Counted from the stretch's first letter, positions 10,950-24,784 are shown. The stretch: DNA of 64,000 nucleotides from Vicia villosa (GCF_029867415.1 NW_026705403.1:496001-560000); one strand, 5' to 3'. Translations and numbers: made by a program. The notes: generated from the sequence alone by a model not told the origin.

Positions 10950-12377
10950 ATGAATCTCGAACAATCAGTTAAGGATCTCCAAGTTCAAAACACTGAGTTC
11001 CAAGCCCTGATCCTGAATTTGTCCAAGGGGCAAGATGAGCTGAAATCCCTTTTGACTAGGAAGGAAAAGAAGACCAAGAAACCTAAAGGTGTTCTCAATC
11101 TGGGAAAAAGGTTCAAAGGCCCTCTCAAAAAGGTTGAAGAAGCTGAAACTCCCAAAGAGGGTAAGAAGACTCGAGTGAAAAAGCTTAGACCGATCTTGCA
11201 ACTCAGGGATGCTGAAACCTCTGAAGACAGTGATGAGGATGAACAAGATGATGATGCTAGTATCAAAACTGATGCAAAAAGTAACCACGATTCTGCCAAA
11301 CTCTCTAAAGAAGAAGAGGACTATTACCATGAGGACGAACATCCCGATGACAAATACAAGATGTTAGAAGAGCGTCTGAGAAGCGTGGAAATTCATAAGG
11401 TACCTGGGTTGGATCTTGAAGAGCTTGGACTCGTTCCTGGGGTCGTTATTCCTCCAAAATTCAAAACTCCCGCTTTTGCTAAGTATGATGGGGTCTCCTG
11501 TCCTAAACTACACTTGAGGTCTTATGTAAGGAAGATTCAGCCCCACACTGCTGATAAGAGGCTCTGGATCCATTTCTTCCAAGAGAGTTTATCTGGAACT
11601 CAACTCGAATGGTACTATCAACTGGAAAGTACCAACATCCGTACTTGGGAAGATTTGGTTGTTGCTTTCTACCAATAATACCAATACAATGCTGACCTCG
11701 CACCAACTCGCATACAACTACAAAGCATGTCTATGGGACCCGAGGAAAGTTTCAAGGAGTATGCTCAAAAATGGAGAGATCTAGCTGGAAGAGTCAAACC
11801 CTCCTTGACTGATAGAGAATTGGTTGATATGTTCATGAATACACTGACTGGTCCTTTCTACAGCCATTTACTTGGAAGCTCATCGTCTGGTTTCACCGAT
11901 CTCATACTGACTGGAGAACGTGTTGAAAGTGGTATCCGAAGCGGAAAAATTCAGGTGGCTACTTCTTCTGGTACTGTGAAAAAGCCATACAATCAGAAGA
12001 ATGAATCCAACACTGTTGGGACAGTCCTGGTCTCTAGTCAGGCTCCAACACAACAACAACAAAAAGATCAACGCAAGCAACAAGGTGGCCAACGTACTTG
12101 GAAATCAAAACCCAAGAGGTCATTTACCCCACTACACATGCCATTGGCTCAAGCTTTGCAACACTTGCTCGATCGGAGTCTGATAACTCTACTGCCTCCA
12201 TACTCAGCTCTTGCTAATCCCGTCCCTGGGCACAAGCATCATGCAAGATGTGCTTACCATTCAAATAGTCCTGGTCACGATACAGAAGATTGTGGGCCAT
12301 TGAAACATAAAATTCAAGACTTGATTGAAGAAGGAATTGTCGAATTTGGCCAACCAGAGGAGCCACACAAAGTCTAA
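10950..12377 (+). pseudogene. gag: Ogre-2 gag, one nonsense codon and truncated C-terminus
   Basis: The protein is colinear with Ogre-1 gag: N-terminal NLEQSVKDLQ, a basic KKEKKTKKPKGV, a longer acidic linker with repeated Glu/Asp, and a capsid core with LVPGVVIPPKFKTPAFAKYDG and ESLSGTQLEWYYQLE. A TAA at 11676-11678 interrupts the frame at codon 243, where Ogre-1 has a lysine codon. The same frame stays open from 11679 to 12377. A zinc-knuckle-like CAYHSNSPGHDTEDC lies close to the end. The ORF then stops after EEPHKV, about 40 residues past the knuckle, where Ogre-1 gag continues for over 200 residues into protease. Packaging functions may have been supplied in trans. An alternative Met at 11727 would give a 216-residue C-terminal piece. 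Confidence 0.85.
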
Positions 12378-14698
12378 AGGATGGCTATTTAGATCATTAA
12401 TTTACTCGCATTCGCAATTTCTTTCCTATTTGTTTAAACATTCGTCTTATGTCAGACTCTATTTATTTTATCATAATCATTAATGCATTGCATATGTTTG
12501 TCTTGATTTATTTCTCTTCCTATTTCTATATTAAACTTTGTTTTTACTTATTTTTCTTTATGATATTTAACTCTCGCTAAAGCGGTAAGCCTTTTAAGGG
12601 AGGATGACGAAAACGATACCGCAACCTCATACAGTATGCTTTTGAGCAGACTATGCTGACGATATACAGGCATTGTTTCAATTCCTAAAACAGCGGAGAT
12701 ATAAGGATGTTAATCCCTCGTCAACCCCTTTGAGCCTAAGAAGTAGGAGTTTCTTTCTTGTACTAATTAAAAACCCTTGATCATAACCTGGGGCAGGGTA
12801 GTGCTCAGTTAATTTGGCTGTGCATTCTATTTTAAGAGAATCATTTAGTACACCTTTCAACAAGGGTTTCAATCACCAACGTTCATCCGCACACATCGAA
12901 GAGGCGTTGGAGAGGTCAAAATCCAATAATGGTTCATCAATCATTAAGCAAGGTAGTCAATATCTTCCAAAAAAATGGAAAAAACATATATACGAAGAAA
13001 AGCCCGCTAAGTCAAAAGTCAAAAAGATGACTTAGGCAAAAATCAAGGCATCCCGCTGACTATAAGCTCAAAATAGACAGTTCAGGCAAAAGTTAGGGAT
13101 ATCAAAAAATGAAAGAAGAGAAGTCAATAAGTTCCTGAACAACACAATGTTGTGACTACCAAAAGGAAGAAGTGACTGCCATCTCAAAAGTTCTCTTTGC
13201 TTGTGAACCATCATCATTATCAAAGGTGCAAATCCAAAAGTCTCTTGGAACCTGAATGCATAAGTTGAATTGACTGAGCTTAGGACTAAAGATCATCACG
13301 AAGAGGGGCGGGTGCAAATAAACTTTGAGCCTTTATCCTTTGTTTCTTAAACCGTGAACCGAGCCACGTTACAACCCTTGAAAGACCTAATTGAAGCATG
13401 GTTAGTTCAAAAGCATACTATCACAAAAAAGGGTATCCTGACTCCTTAAAGTTTACCAAAAATCCTGAGTTGATATCATGTTTTTATAAACATTTCTTTC
13501 TTACAACTTTTGTTTTACTAAAAAACGTTTTCTAAACTTCAAGACAGACATATGCATTGCATTTTATGAGTGTTATTATAAAACAATTTTGTCTACGTAA
13601 TTTCAAATGTTTGACACCAGGAAGAATCTGCATGGGGCATAATTAATGACTAAAAGTCCTCCCGACAAATAAATTTGCAGAGACGTCTCGTATGCGTGAC
13701 TCGATCAGCTAAAAGCTTGTTTACACAAAGGGCATGACATATTATTATCCCGTCTACTATGGGAAAACTAGTTATGATTCATCGAACCTCTCAGAGGCAC
13801 TGAAAAACCAGAGAAGTTAGTCCATCACTGGGGGCATGTCACATCAGTCACAAATCTCAACAAATGCTATTTAGCTACTAGCATCAGATGATGTCAGTAT
13901 ATGTCTCTTCTTTGAAGTTCTAATTCCAAATTCAAGTATCAGGCATACCAAGCTATTAATTCCAGGGGCAGGTATACCCTCGCAAGTGTTTTTCAACAGC
14001 AAGTATTCAAAGACAAGGGGCAATGAAGAATTGAAAATCTCTGGACATTCCCCACAGAGCAGTTTTCATAATATATCCCCACATAACAAGTCATCTTCAA
14101 GCAATCTCTTCCCAACAAAAGACATAGTTCCCCAACGGATTTTATATCTCCAACATAATCTTCTTCTCTAGCATGGTTTATTCAAACTCGCTATATCTAT
14201 CAGAGTTGCCGCTCAGAAATCTGGTCGGATATTATGCTCATCTCTCTTGTCCCCAGGATATATCAGGATCAGATCACTCACGTCAATCTCATCCCCAAGC
14301 GAAGAACAAAAATCCCCAGCTGGATATCATCGAACAAAAGACAGGAATTCTCTTGTCATTATCTCCAACAGCACACAAAGATTTATTTTCTCAACCCGCA
14401 GTTGCTATACAAAAATTATCAATATGCTTCGACTATATAGTCCATCTCTGCATCACTCATAAACGCATAACATACAGTACTCTCGTTTATTTTGAGAATC
14501 TCAATACATGCATCACGACATTGCATAAAACTAATCTTTCCTTTTCAGGTCATTTCATAATCAAAAGAATATTACCATCCAAGTACGGTGCAAATACAAT
14601 CGTATCAACGATTCAATCTCATTCAAGACGAATACAATTCTGATGCTTCATTCCGAGTCTTTCTTCAAAGATAATTCAGAAACGATCAAAGAACATCA

Positions 14699-15030
14699 TA
14701 TCCTTTCTAGGAACCTTTCTAGGTAATCTTTTCTAAGATAATTCATATCCTTTCTAGGAACCTTTCTAGGTAATCTTTTCTAAGATGATTCATATCCTTT
14801 CTAGGAACCTTTCTAGGTAATCTTTTCTAAGATAATTCACATCCTTTCTAGGAACCTTTCTAGGTAATCTTTTCTAAGATGTTTCGTATCCTTTCTAGGA
14901 ACCTTTATAGACAGTCTTGTTTAAGATGTATCATATCCTTTCTAGGAGCCTTTCTAGGTAGTCTTGTTTAAGACATATCATATCCTTTATAGGAGCCTTT
15001 CTAGGTAGCCTCGTTTGAAACATATCTTAA
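14699..15030 (+). repeat. 47-bp tandem array in Ogre-2 3' UTR
   Basis: About seven copies of a unit built on TCCTTTCTAGGAACCTTTCT, AGGTAATCTTTTCTAAGAT. The first four are near-identical and later ones decay. Tandem arrays at this position are typical of Tat/Ogre 3' UTRs and are known sources of legume satellite DNA. Confidence 0.85.
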
Positions 15031-15559
15031 CCTCTTTAGGAAATCTTCCTTTAAAATTTACCCAACGTCTTCTAAAGACATCTACTGCCCTTTCAAGGAG
15101 TTTCCCCGTTAATCTTCTACAAAACACTTCTTCCCGAGCTTTGTTTAAAGCCTAATCTTTTACATCAGTCAATGATATATCTTATTCGAGCACCTCTTCA
15201 GGTAGTCTTCTGTAAGACATTACTTCATTTTAATGAATCTCTTCAAGTACAATCAATGCATATGATCCAGTCTGAAAAACATCTGCTTTAGACGAACAAC
15301 TTTTCAAACACCTGGGGGCATCTTCAAGCCCATCTCCGAAAAACGTCTCTCAATACTTCAAGCTCGAACATAGTCTAATATACGATTTATTCTTACTTTC
15401 GTATTTATCCAGACCAGATGGCATCTTCAAGCCCATCTCTGACAAAAGTCCCTGCTTCAGCTAGGGCAAATTTCTTGGTATTCTAGTGTTCAATCACCTT
15501 CCACCTTCAGATACCGACTGGCATACAAACCACTCTACATCTTCAGGTTTAAGATAATT

Positions 15560-15572
15560 GAACAGGGGCAGC
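15560..15572 (+). other. Ogre-2 polypurine tract
   Basis: GAACAGGGGCAGC lies directly before the 3' LTR and is identical to the Ogre-1 tract. It primes plus-strand synthesis. Confidence 0.8.
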
Positions 15573-15631
15573 TGTCATACCCCAAAATTTGCCCTCTTAT
15601 AATTGTCTATGTCATGTTATTTCAAATAATT

Positions 15632-15707
15632 GACGTAGCGCAATCGGTAAAAATTTGAGGGCAAAAGACGTACGACCGAAAGGTCCCGGGTTCGAATCTC
15701 ACATCTA
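15632..15707 (+). other. tRNA-like segment 1, 3' LTR copy
   Basis: Same A-box-like (15636-15647) and B-box-like (15689-15699) motifs as in the 5' LTR. Presence in both LTRs shows the segment was in the element before transposition. Confidence 0.5.
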
Positions 15708-16775
15708 ACCTTTATTTTATTTTCTAACTTTATTTCTGTTTTAAATCATTTTTTTTTTAAAAAAAAAAAAACAACAACAAAATTGTCTTTTTCTTATTAT
15801 TTTAAAAATTTGTATTTTTTTTAAAATAGAGTAGTTATTTTCAGTTTTTTTATATATACTAAAAAAAAATAACCAAGAAACTCATAATTAAAAATTTAGG
15901 TGTTAGTTTTTTAATTTCATTTAGTAACATCATTATTATATTATTACCATAAATAAATAAAAAATGGCAAGGAAATTTGTTTTTCACGTAAAGCCAAATA
16001 CCTATCCTTCCTTAGCATAGAATCAAGAACAAATCTCTCTCAATATTGCTTCAAATCCTCAAAACAAAATCAAATCTCAATCATAGGATTTATATGGATT
16101 TGTTTCAGTTTTGTTAACCTAAACCAATCTCTTATAAGTACATGATATTCTCAAAAGCCAGGGAGGTTTTTTTTCCGGCGGCAAGAGGATCCCATACGGT
16201 TTCAGAAGAACCGTGGAAAATCATTCGAAGCATCACACGACATTCTTCGGTATCCCCTGAAGCGTAGCAGTTCACCACAAAGCGCTAACACGCTCAGAAA
16301 TCGGTCCTGCGATTCACGGTTTGGCCTAAAAATTTCAGAATTCAATTCATTCGCAAACGCATCATAAATCGTATTTGAATTCATGTTTGTGTTTAGAATT
16401 ATGTATGCAATCTGTCTGTGTTGTTTAATTCGCGATTAAGTGCAGGGATTGTACTATACCATGGCTAGGGTTCATAACTTTCAAATTGGGGCCTCTAGAT
16501 ATTGGCCAAATTAAGCAAAACGAAGGGCATCACTGTACTCAGGGAGTGATTTCTAGTCGGACTGCGGTTTCGGTTTTGATTTATCATCCATATTTGTTGG
16601 AGTTTGATTTTTGCAGGGGTTTAACAACAAACCAAAATCGTGGCTGAAACTCTGGCCATCCATGATGAAGATGATGAACTGGGCGCGTATCTGAGTTTAA
16701 TTTATTTATTTTTTTGAAAACAATTAGTACCGTATATTAGCCGTGCTGATTGCTACGATATCAGCGAATGAATCA

Positions 16776-16845
16776 TGGCCTGGTGGTGAGAGCCTCAGTT
16801 CTAAGTGCTTGATGCGCAAGGGCAGGGGTTCAATCCCTGCCTCTT
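16776..16845 (+). other. tRNA-like segment 2, 3' LTR copy
   Basis: Unchanged copy of the 7716-7785 segment, including the perfect 7-bp hairpin around the B box. Confidence 0.55.
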
Positions 16846-18814
16846 GCAATATTTTTGAAATGTTTTCTTTGAATAAACCTGGTGGTGGATCTAGTGCATA
16901 CGTTTTATCAGACATACCGTATACCCTCAAGCATCAACCAGTGATCTTCCAAAGACACAGATCCAACGCTCCACAGCATGAAGCTCTACCATGGACTCCC
17001 AGAAGCTGATCACACTGAATCATAAGCGGAGTTCTCTACTTTATTTTTATTTTTATTTATTTATTCAACAACTATAGTTTATTTATTGCTTATTTATTAA
17101 AATTTCTTTTAAATTATTTTAATAAAACTTCTTTTGAATTTCTTTTTTGTTAATAATATTATTTATTTTTATAACTAATTTGATTTAATTATTACCGATA
17201 ATTCTTATTTGATTTAAATAATTAAATGGTTAATTTAATGATCTAATTAATTAGGTTAATATTTTATTAATTGATTAAAATACTTATTAGGATTAGGCAA
17301 TTTGATCGAAAATTTATTCTTTGCCGATTTAATTAATTGGGTTGAAAATCAATAATTAATTTGTTCTATTAACCATGGCTAACTTGTGCCCTAAATCAGG
17401 GTTTACGAGATCACACCCTACACTGAAAAAATATTTCTTTGTGCGTTCTTTTCAGGGATACTATCAGACATCTCCCGATCACGCGCCACATCAAACTCCA
17501 AGCTAAGTCCTATCCTTTTCTTATTTAAATATTATTTAAATATTTTCGCCTGTTATTTTATTTAATTAGGGTTTAATTCCCGCTGTCAATGAACTCCCCC
17601 TACACTTACTTTTCCCTTTTATTCTTTTGTCAATTCCCTAATGGTCAGAGTCGATGCTTCATACTCGAGGCAAACCTTTGCCCCTCAACCTTCCAATCGA
17701 AGCTAAGTATTTTTACCCGTATCTTTGCTTTTGTTGGTTAGGGTTAACCCTGTTTGTGGCTGAACTATAATGCACTCACCCCTTCTTTTGTTTATTCTTT
17801 CTTTTCCAATCTTCAGGGCTTGTCAATTGCCAAAGCTACGAGTATCGGTAACCCTAAAACCCTAAACTATTATATCTTCTGCTTTTAATTATATCCCGCT
17901 GGTTTCAGTTCCCCTCTCCTCCGCTGGTTTCATTTTCCCCTTTCCCATTGTTGTTATACTATTGCGTGGTTAGTAATCCTAGGGAGTGCCAGTCCGTAAT
18001 TAATTAGAATCACCTAATTACAAGATAATTTTTTGAATATAATCACGTGATTGGTGCACACACGCACGCTTTTGGGTAACCCTCTCTGTTGCCTTGTTGC
18101 CTTGTTGCCTTGTGTTTTTGCAGAATAGCCAGTCCCTCGAATATGAGGATACCTCAGCCATGTTGCCTCGATAAAAGGTCATGAGACCCTAAAATGATGC
18201 TGCCTTCGATACACTAACATGACCTCGAACCTCGGAAGTTGCCCACGGAAAAGGCTGAGGTATCTTCTGGTTGCCTACGAAAAAGGCTATTCTGGTCATT
18301 CCTTTTAGACTACCTGCCTCTCTATGGCATGGGTCAGTCTTTGGGCGAATGATATCTCGAGACCCTTCAACCTCCAAACGAAAGGCTTCCTGCCCTCTTA
18401 TGGCAAGGATTGACCCTTTCATTCTGAAAGGCTAAAAAGAGACCTATCATCTGAGTTTAAGGTAATTGCCCCTAATTGCCTTGCAATGCTCAATTTTCAT
18501 ATTCTTTCTCACAATTCTTCAAAAACTGGCTACGCTCATTTACGAGCTAAAGTCCACTTTTTTTTCTTTCATCTACTTTTTCTAAAGACAAACGAGCAAG
18601 CAAAGCAATTAAGAGCCCATGGAAAACCATGGATGCAAAGGGTGCCTTACACCTTCCCTTTGCATAAATTACCCCCCGAACTTAGATTTCTTTAAAAAGG
18701 TTTTTTTCTGTTTCTTTTTGCCTTTCCGAATTTGTTTGGATAAAATAAAAGTCGGTGGCGACTCTTGCTTACCGCGACATTCCGATCGATAAAAAGTCAG
18801 TTCACCGTATTACA

Positions 18815-19022
18815 ATTCGCAAGAGTGATTATGACATTGTTGAACAAATGGGGCATACTCCTTCTAAGATCTCTATACTGTCACTTTTGAGTTGTTCCAA
18901 GACTCACGCCAAGGCTATGATGAAGTTTCTAGAGGCTGCCCATGTGCCAGAAGAGATTACTGTCACTCATCTTGAGAACTGTATTGCAAACCTGACGACA
19001 GATAACTACCTTGGATTCTCTG
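18815..19022 (+). pseudogene. Ogre-1 gag-pro, segment 2 of 3
   Basis: Begins with the right copy of ATTCG and reads IRKSDYDIVEQMGHTPSKIS and onward in the same frame as the gag ORF that stops being Ogre-1 at 6515. It contains no stop and codes for the linker between gag and protease. It is cut by Ogre-3 at 19023 within ...DNYLGFS. It is 208 bp long. Confidence 0.85.
19018..19022. repeat. Target-site duplication of Ogre-3, left copy (CTCTG)
   Basis: CTCTG before the LTR boundary is repeated at 36787-36791 after the other LTR. Confidence 0.95.
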
Positions 19023-22000
19023 TGTCGCTACCGCGAAAAATGGAATCAGAGTCGCCACCAATATATTTATCCCATAAGGGAAAGGAATATCAGAAAACCT
19101 AACTCGAAACAAGACCAAGGTCTTTCGACCAGAGAACAGGGTACGGGAGTCGGTTACGCAAGGGGAAGGTGTTAGCACCCCTCACGCCCATCGTACTCGA
19201 TGGTATCCACCTATGTTTGTTTCTATCTAAAGGGTGTATCTATGTCTAAAACCTAAATGCGAATGCATGCAAAAGAAATACGGGGAAAAGAAGGAATTAT
19301 TTACAAGTGTGTTCGCTTAGGCCCCGCGACCCAATGCCTACGTATCCTTTTCAGGAATCAGAACGACCGTAGTTCGGCTCCATAGTTTCCATCTGTTTTG
19401 TGTTTTTTAGTTGAACAGAGGTTAAGGTCACAATCCACGATGCTCGACCTTTGGAGACTTATACGCCTACTTTTGGAAAGGACTTAACTTGTTCTTAAGC
19501 GCCTAACAAGGCAAAAGAATGAACTTGGGTTTGTGTTTTTTATGTAACTACATGATGAACAAAACCCAATACAAGGTTTCGCACCACTTCGTCACTTTGT
19601 TTTAATTCGAGCCTTTATTAAGTGATTTAAATGTTTTTGGTTGAGTATTTTTTAAGGGAATTTACTTTGCGATTTGAATCACATAAAATGTATAATGATC
19701 GAGAAGCAGATTAGGGAATGGATCCCACTCACTTCTATCCCATTATATAATGTTCAAGAAACAGATTAGGGAATGAATCCCACTCATTTCTATCCCATTA
19801 ATTAATGTTTGAGAAACAGATTAGGGAATGAATCCCACTCACTTCTCTCCCATTAAGTAGTGACCGAGAAACAGATTAGGGAATGAATCCCACTCATTTC
19901 TATGCCATTAAGTGATTGAGAAACAGATTAGGGAATGAATCCCACTCATTTCTCTATCACTTTCTTAGTGTGATTCGCCTCTTTATTTATTAATGTTTTA
20001 AAGTTGAAAAGGAAAAAGAATGAACAAAAGGGAACTAACCTATTCTCTAATCTAAGTTATTCTAATCTACAAATGGCCCTAAGGTCAAGGATAAGGGATC
20101 TCTACCTATGTTATCATGCATAGACTACAACCTAAGTTGTTCTATGTGACTAATCTTAATGAAGATTGAAGTCACCGCCCTAAGGAAACATGGTAAGCAT
20201 ATGGTAAGAGTTAAGAAAAGCAACAAGCAAGGTAGGTGACTTAATGAAGTCCCTAACCAAGTCTACTCCTAGGAGAGACTACACATAATGAATCCCAAGA
20301 GAAAACAATCCACAAAAGATGGAGGAAGAACAAACAATCGTCGCCTCTTAAACTAATAACAATCAAAGTGTGAAAGAAGAGGAAAAGCATGAAAATGGGA
20401 GAAGAAAGCCCTAGGGCAGTAGCAAACCAATGAAATTAGTGTCCTAAATCAAACACAAAAACATCATTACATCTCACAACAATATTCACAAGAGGTTACC
20501 AAAGTATCGCATGAATCGTTACTTAACAATTAGCAAACATGTATCAATTAGTCAAAACAAAAAGAGAATGAAAACATGAGCTAAACTTGAGGTCAGTAGC
20601 ATATTAATTATAGGTCTAAGGCTTTTTACCAATCTATGTTAGTCAATTAGCTTGAAACAACGCAAAGCTCTAACAAAAACTAGACAAAACTAGGTCAAAA
20701 CTAGTTAGTAAGTTCAAATGGTGAATGAAGTTAGAAAAATGTAATCAAATGATGGAAGTCAGTAGCTAATAACCTCTAATAAGTGTCTAAACAATCATGG
20801 AATCAAGTCACAAAGTTACATACAAAATTATAGGTCATTTGGACAAGTTACAACACAATCGTTAGCCAAAAGCAAGTTATTTACAAGTAACAAAGAAAAA
20901 TCAAGTAAAATAAGAAAACATGACTTGAAAAATTCAACTCCAGGTCTTAGGACCTCTAAACATCCCTACTTATATGTACAAAAAGAAACTAAGTCAATTG
21001 CATAAAGGCAAAGCAAATTATAGGTCAAATTCACATGGTTATCCGTTTAGGAACGTACATAAATCGGGTATAGAAAATCTAATGAAAACCTAACCAAAAC
21101 ATAGAATTAAACTTTTATTTTTTTCACACAATATGGTATATGAGTCTACTGATATCACACAAAAAATGGCAATCAAATTCTACTCCTAAGGTATTAAACA
21201 AAATTAATTTGCAAAACCGATCAAACTTAAAGACACAATGAACACACTAAAGAAAATGATTTATTAAAACCAACAAACTAAGTGCTAAAAATCTAACAAA
21301 AATATCACAAATTTCTACACACATTATTCTATTTAAAACCTATTTTTATTTATTTTTTATTCAATGGGAAGAAGATTTATGAAGCAAAAGTTGGAGAGAA
21401 AACAGTTTGAGATAAGATACAAATCTGCCTAAAGATGGGGTGTAGTAGTAAAAAAAAAAAGAACCATATTCCAGTTATTGGCGCGTTTGGGCCATACAAG
21501 AGGGAGTGCAGAAAACAACAGCGCTAAGGCCCAATCAACACACGTGGCCCGTTAACACTTTATTATCCCATTTTTTATTCACATTTTACTATTCTCTAAC
21601 AGCATGATGTTTGTTCATTTATTCAAGTGGCCAGATTAAGGAAAAAGAAAAAAGCAACGTGACATGATACTAATAGGGACCTTTATCAATTGGTCAAATA
21701 TAATTTAAGTGACTACAGGACAAAAACCGATTTTAACCAATCAATGATCAACACTACATTTTGTATCCAAAAAACTTTGAATTAAAATAAGACAAAAAGG
21801 AAATAGGAAAAAACTACAGCCATCAGGAAGCTGCCACGTCAAGGGTCCCATAAAGACCATGCAGACGCCGGAACTTATTTCCGGTCGTCTTCTCCGTTCG
21901 GTCCTCGCCGGAGCTCCACCCTAACTTGCCCAGAAACGCAAAAAGCGATCACCTTCCCACTCGGAATTTCGTGTGGATTCCGAATATGGCCTTAGTTCTC

Positions 22001-24641
22001 TCTAAATCTTTCTCTAAAGTCCAAACCGTGGCCATTATCAAAACCCTAACCTCATGAACTTTCAATAAAACGCTAAATCTACCCATCAACGAAATCCTCA
22101 CAACATATAGCATTCGTATACATCATTCCAACAATCAAGCGAAAACTAATTTACAGAAAATGAATGATGAAGTCAAGAATCAAATTCATGCCCTAACCAT
22201 GTCACTACAATGCTAAGAAGAATCAGAAGACGTACCTGAATGATGAACGGTTCTTGAGTTATAACAGACTTCAGAAAACTCTACTAGCCTCACATTCTTG
22301 ATGATGAAATCGTTAGCCTTGAAATCTATCACCGGAGCCTCTGAGAGATGGACTCAGAAGGCGTATACACTGAAGGAGGATGTTTCTTGGCTCAAAATTC
22401 CAATCATGGGAAGAAGATGATGATTACAGTGCTGACTATTCATGGAAAGTGATAGTGTTGGCATTGATGAATGTTGAAGGAGGAGGCTATCTTGATGAGG
22501 AGATTCGGTGGAGATTGACAGAGAAGGTTGAGAGAGAAAGCCAAGTTTTTGTTGTTTGCGGAGAGGGAAAAATCATGAGAGTGATGGTGCAGGTTTTGTA
22601 GTGAAGATGAAGGTCCAGGGAGTTTGTTGTAGTTTTTTATGGTTAGTTATGGAGGTTGTTAGAGAAAGATGCCAAATGAAGATGATGGTGAAAACCGTTA
22701 GAGAAACTGTTATTGATGGTTGAAGTTGGAGTGAGAGTGAGAGCCATGAGAAAAGAGAGGAGAAAGATGAGAGGATAGTGTGAAAATTGAGGCGTGTTTT
22801 GATACTGAGAAAAAGAAAAAGTTCTGGAGCGTGTGTGTAGTGTAGCTCATGTGTAGAGGATTATTATTCAAACACTTAATGAACAAGTTTGCTCTTTGTA
22901 GAAAGTTTTTCTACTGCTTTTTATGTGGCACGTGCATGGCTTGGTGATTTTCATATTTATGTGGTGGTGTAGTAATGTATGGTGTAGTGTTGGATTATTA
23001 TAGTTTATGCATGGAGTTATGGTGGAGTAGCTGATAGATTCTTCTCAACACTTAATGAGCAAAGGTGGTATTTTAAGTAAACCTGTTATTCACTTTACGC
23101 ATGCATGCTTGTTTTGGCAAACTTTCGTACCGGTTCGATTCCTTGCGTGGCTATGACTTCGTGTGCACATAATTCACTTATTCTCTCATCATTCTTCTCA
23201 AACTTAGCATCATGATGAGAGATAAGTTGGATAGAAGAGAAATGAAGTTGGTAACCTTAGGGAATGTGGCTGGAATACCATGTATTTTCCTTTCAAAGTC
23301 AGGCCCTTGGACTAGTTAGAAAATTCTCTGCAGAATTCTAAATATCCAATCTAACACGCTAAGTGAGACGTCGACTTCTCTCTTCCGTATCTCTTGATCC
23401 AAACCCCATCTGGACTTAATTCCTTTTACAAAGTCGTAAACGACAATGAGGAGAACAAGTCTATAGTTGAACACATTCTGAACCGGAGCACGGACTCGAG
23501 CGAAAATTGCCCTCAAAGATTCAATCGCAATTACTCATGAAACTTTTTCCATATTCTGCTAGCTGCTAGGCAACAAATATTTAGAAACACCAACTTTTAG
23601 GCTTTATAACTTTGCATCCAAACATCTACTAAAGAGACTTCCAACTACAAAGTTTTAGCTTGCTATGAATTGGGTAACTTCATAGTTGAAGATATCTTGA
23701 TTTAAGGACCGGATCACTATGAAAATCATCACGAAAGTCTTGCACATAATCATTCTTACACTTCCAAAATATTGCTTTCATTGGAAAATAACAGCTTGAC
23801 TCATGAACTTCAACAACTTGTAACTTTTGATTTAAAATCCAAATGGAGAAACCTCCAACTAAAAATTTGTAACATGCCATGAATAGAACAATGTTACTCT
23901 TGACATCATTCCAAGATAAAACCCTGAATCACGTGTCATTGGATCCTGAAGTCAGTTATTCACCCATTCTCAAATTCCTCCAAAAATTCTCCAAGTAGAA
24001 CTTTCCTTTTTTGGCATTTCTTCTTTTAACCAACTTTCCTAAAATGGAAATTGTTATTTAAATCTTGGTTTTAATTATTTGGGTTGACTTTTCTTTGACC
24101 AAATTTCCACCAAGAATCAATATCGGACAGTTGATTTTGACAAAAAAGTCAACTGTTTGACTTTTCCGGCTTCAAATAAATTTTCTGATTAATCGATCTC
24201 CGATTCCAATTCAAATCAATAATCAGCCACAGAAACTCAACTACACACCTTCACACGAGCCTCACTCCATCTCACACTATAAAATCATATCCTGATTAAA
24301 TGTTGACCAAAAAGTCAACTGCGTTGACTTTGGTTAGAACCCTGATTTGGGAGACCATATGATTTGCGAGCTTGTATCCTTCAATCAAAGCTTTGGATTG
24401 AAGATAATGGAGCCCTAATCTTAGGAGAGCTTCAATGCGGATGATGTCATACAATCAGACTTCAGATCCTCTCTTATGAACCAAGAAATTTCTTCAACAA
24501 AGCGCTTTTCTCATCAATTCTGGATAGTAACCATGATATGGATGAATGTAATGGATGAATGGCCTATATGAGGTATGCACATGAATGTAAGGTGAGGACC
24601 AATTGGGGAATAAATAAATGGGCAAATTTTGGGGTGCAACA
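19023..24641 (-). repeat. Ogre-3 3' LTR (5619 bp)
   Basis: Same sequence as 31168-36786. On the - strand it ends with a TGGCGACTC block (19049-19057) and the TAGCGACA terminus. It contains a tandem array at 19701-19964. ORFs within it (for example 22380-22601) are LTR sequence, with no recognisable domain. Confidence 0.93.
19701..19964. repeat. Tandem repeat in Ogre-3 LTR, about 50-56 bp unit, five copies
   Basis: Five copies of a unit containing AGATTAGGGAATGAATCCCA followed by CTCATTTCTATCCCATTAA. GGGAATGAATCCC is a short palindrome repeated in each copy. The other LTR has the same array at 31846-32109. Confidence 0.9.
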
Positions 24642-24656
24642 GCTGCCCCTATTCAA
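24642..24656 (-). other. Ogre-3 polypurine tract
   Basis: On the - strand TTGAATAGGGGCAGC abuts the LTR start TGTTGCACCCC. It shares AGGGGCAGC with Ogre-1 and Ogre-2. Confidence 0.75.
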
Positions 24657-24784
24657 TCTTCTTGAACCTGAATGTACGAACGACACAAGTTCTAGACATG
24701 AGAGGTGAAAGTGGATTGAATACCCAAAAGTACCATCAAAATTTGCATTCTGTGGTAAAGCAAAGGTGTTGAATAGTATCAAAG

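Larger units (their letters stand above)
12378..15572 (+). other. Ogre-2 non-coding 3' region
   Basis: No credible ORF. From about 12990 it resembles the Ogre-1 3' UTR (41395 on): both have AGGCAAAA...AAGGCATCCCG and AAATTAGGGATAT blocks. The stretch around 12665-12830 resembles the reverse complement of 28440-28590 in Ogre-3. Toward the end, GGCATCTTCAAGCCCATCTC and the last 150 bp before the LTR closely match Ogre-1 (42900-43056). This is where the whole pro-pol region is missing. Confidence 0.7.
6516..18814 (+). mobile_element. Ogre-2: young non-autonomous Ogre derivative, complete with LTRs
   Basis: Two 3.25-kb LTRs (TGTCATACCCC...ATTACA) flank 5.8 kb of internal DNA. A PBS, leader, damaged gag, tandem-repeat 3' UTR and PPT are present. 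ORF1, protease, RT, RNase H and integrase are absent. By eye the LTRs differ at about ten positions plus a 12-bp indel in the GTTGCCT repeat near 9035, so insertion was recent. A perfect 5-bp target duplication (ATTCG) brackets it inside the Ogre-1 gag. Because it encodes no enzymes it must have been moved by proteins supplied by another Ogre. Confidence 0.95.
15573..18814 (+). repeat. Ogre-2 3' LTR (3242 bp)
   Basis: Near-identical to 6516-9769. The main difference is a shorter GTTGCCT repeat near 18090. It includes the tRNA-like segments at about 15632-15707 (A box 15636, B box 15689) and 16776-16845 (B box 16827). The closing ATTACA is followed by target duplication ATTCG at 18815-18819. 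Confidence 0.95.

Noticed and set aside
22380..22601. 73-codon ORF in the Ogre-3 LTR, repeated identically at 34525-34746
   Set aside because: Both copies lie in LTRs that look identical, run antisense to the element, and show no domain. Identity reflects the recent insertion, not selection.
23128..23150. B-box-like GGTTCGATTCC in the Ogre-3 LTR (+ strand)
   Set aside because: No A box at a suitable distance and antisense to the element; a single 11-mer match is not enough.
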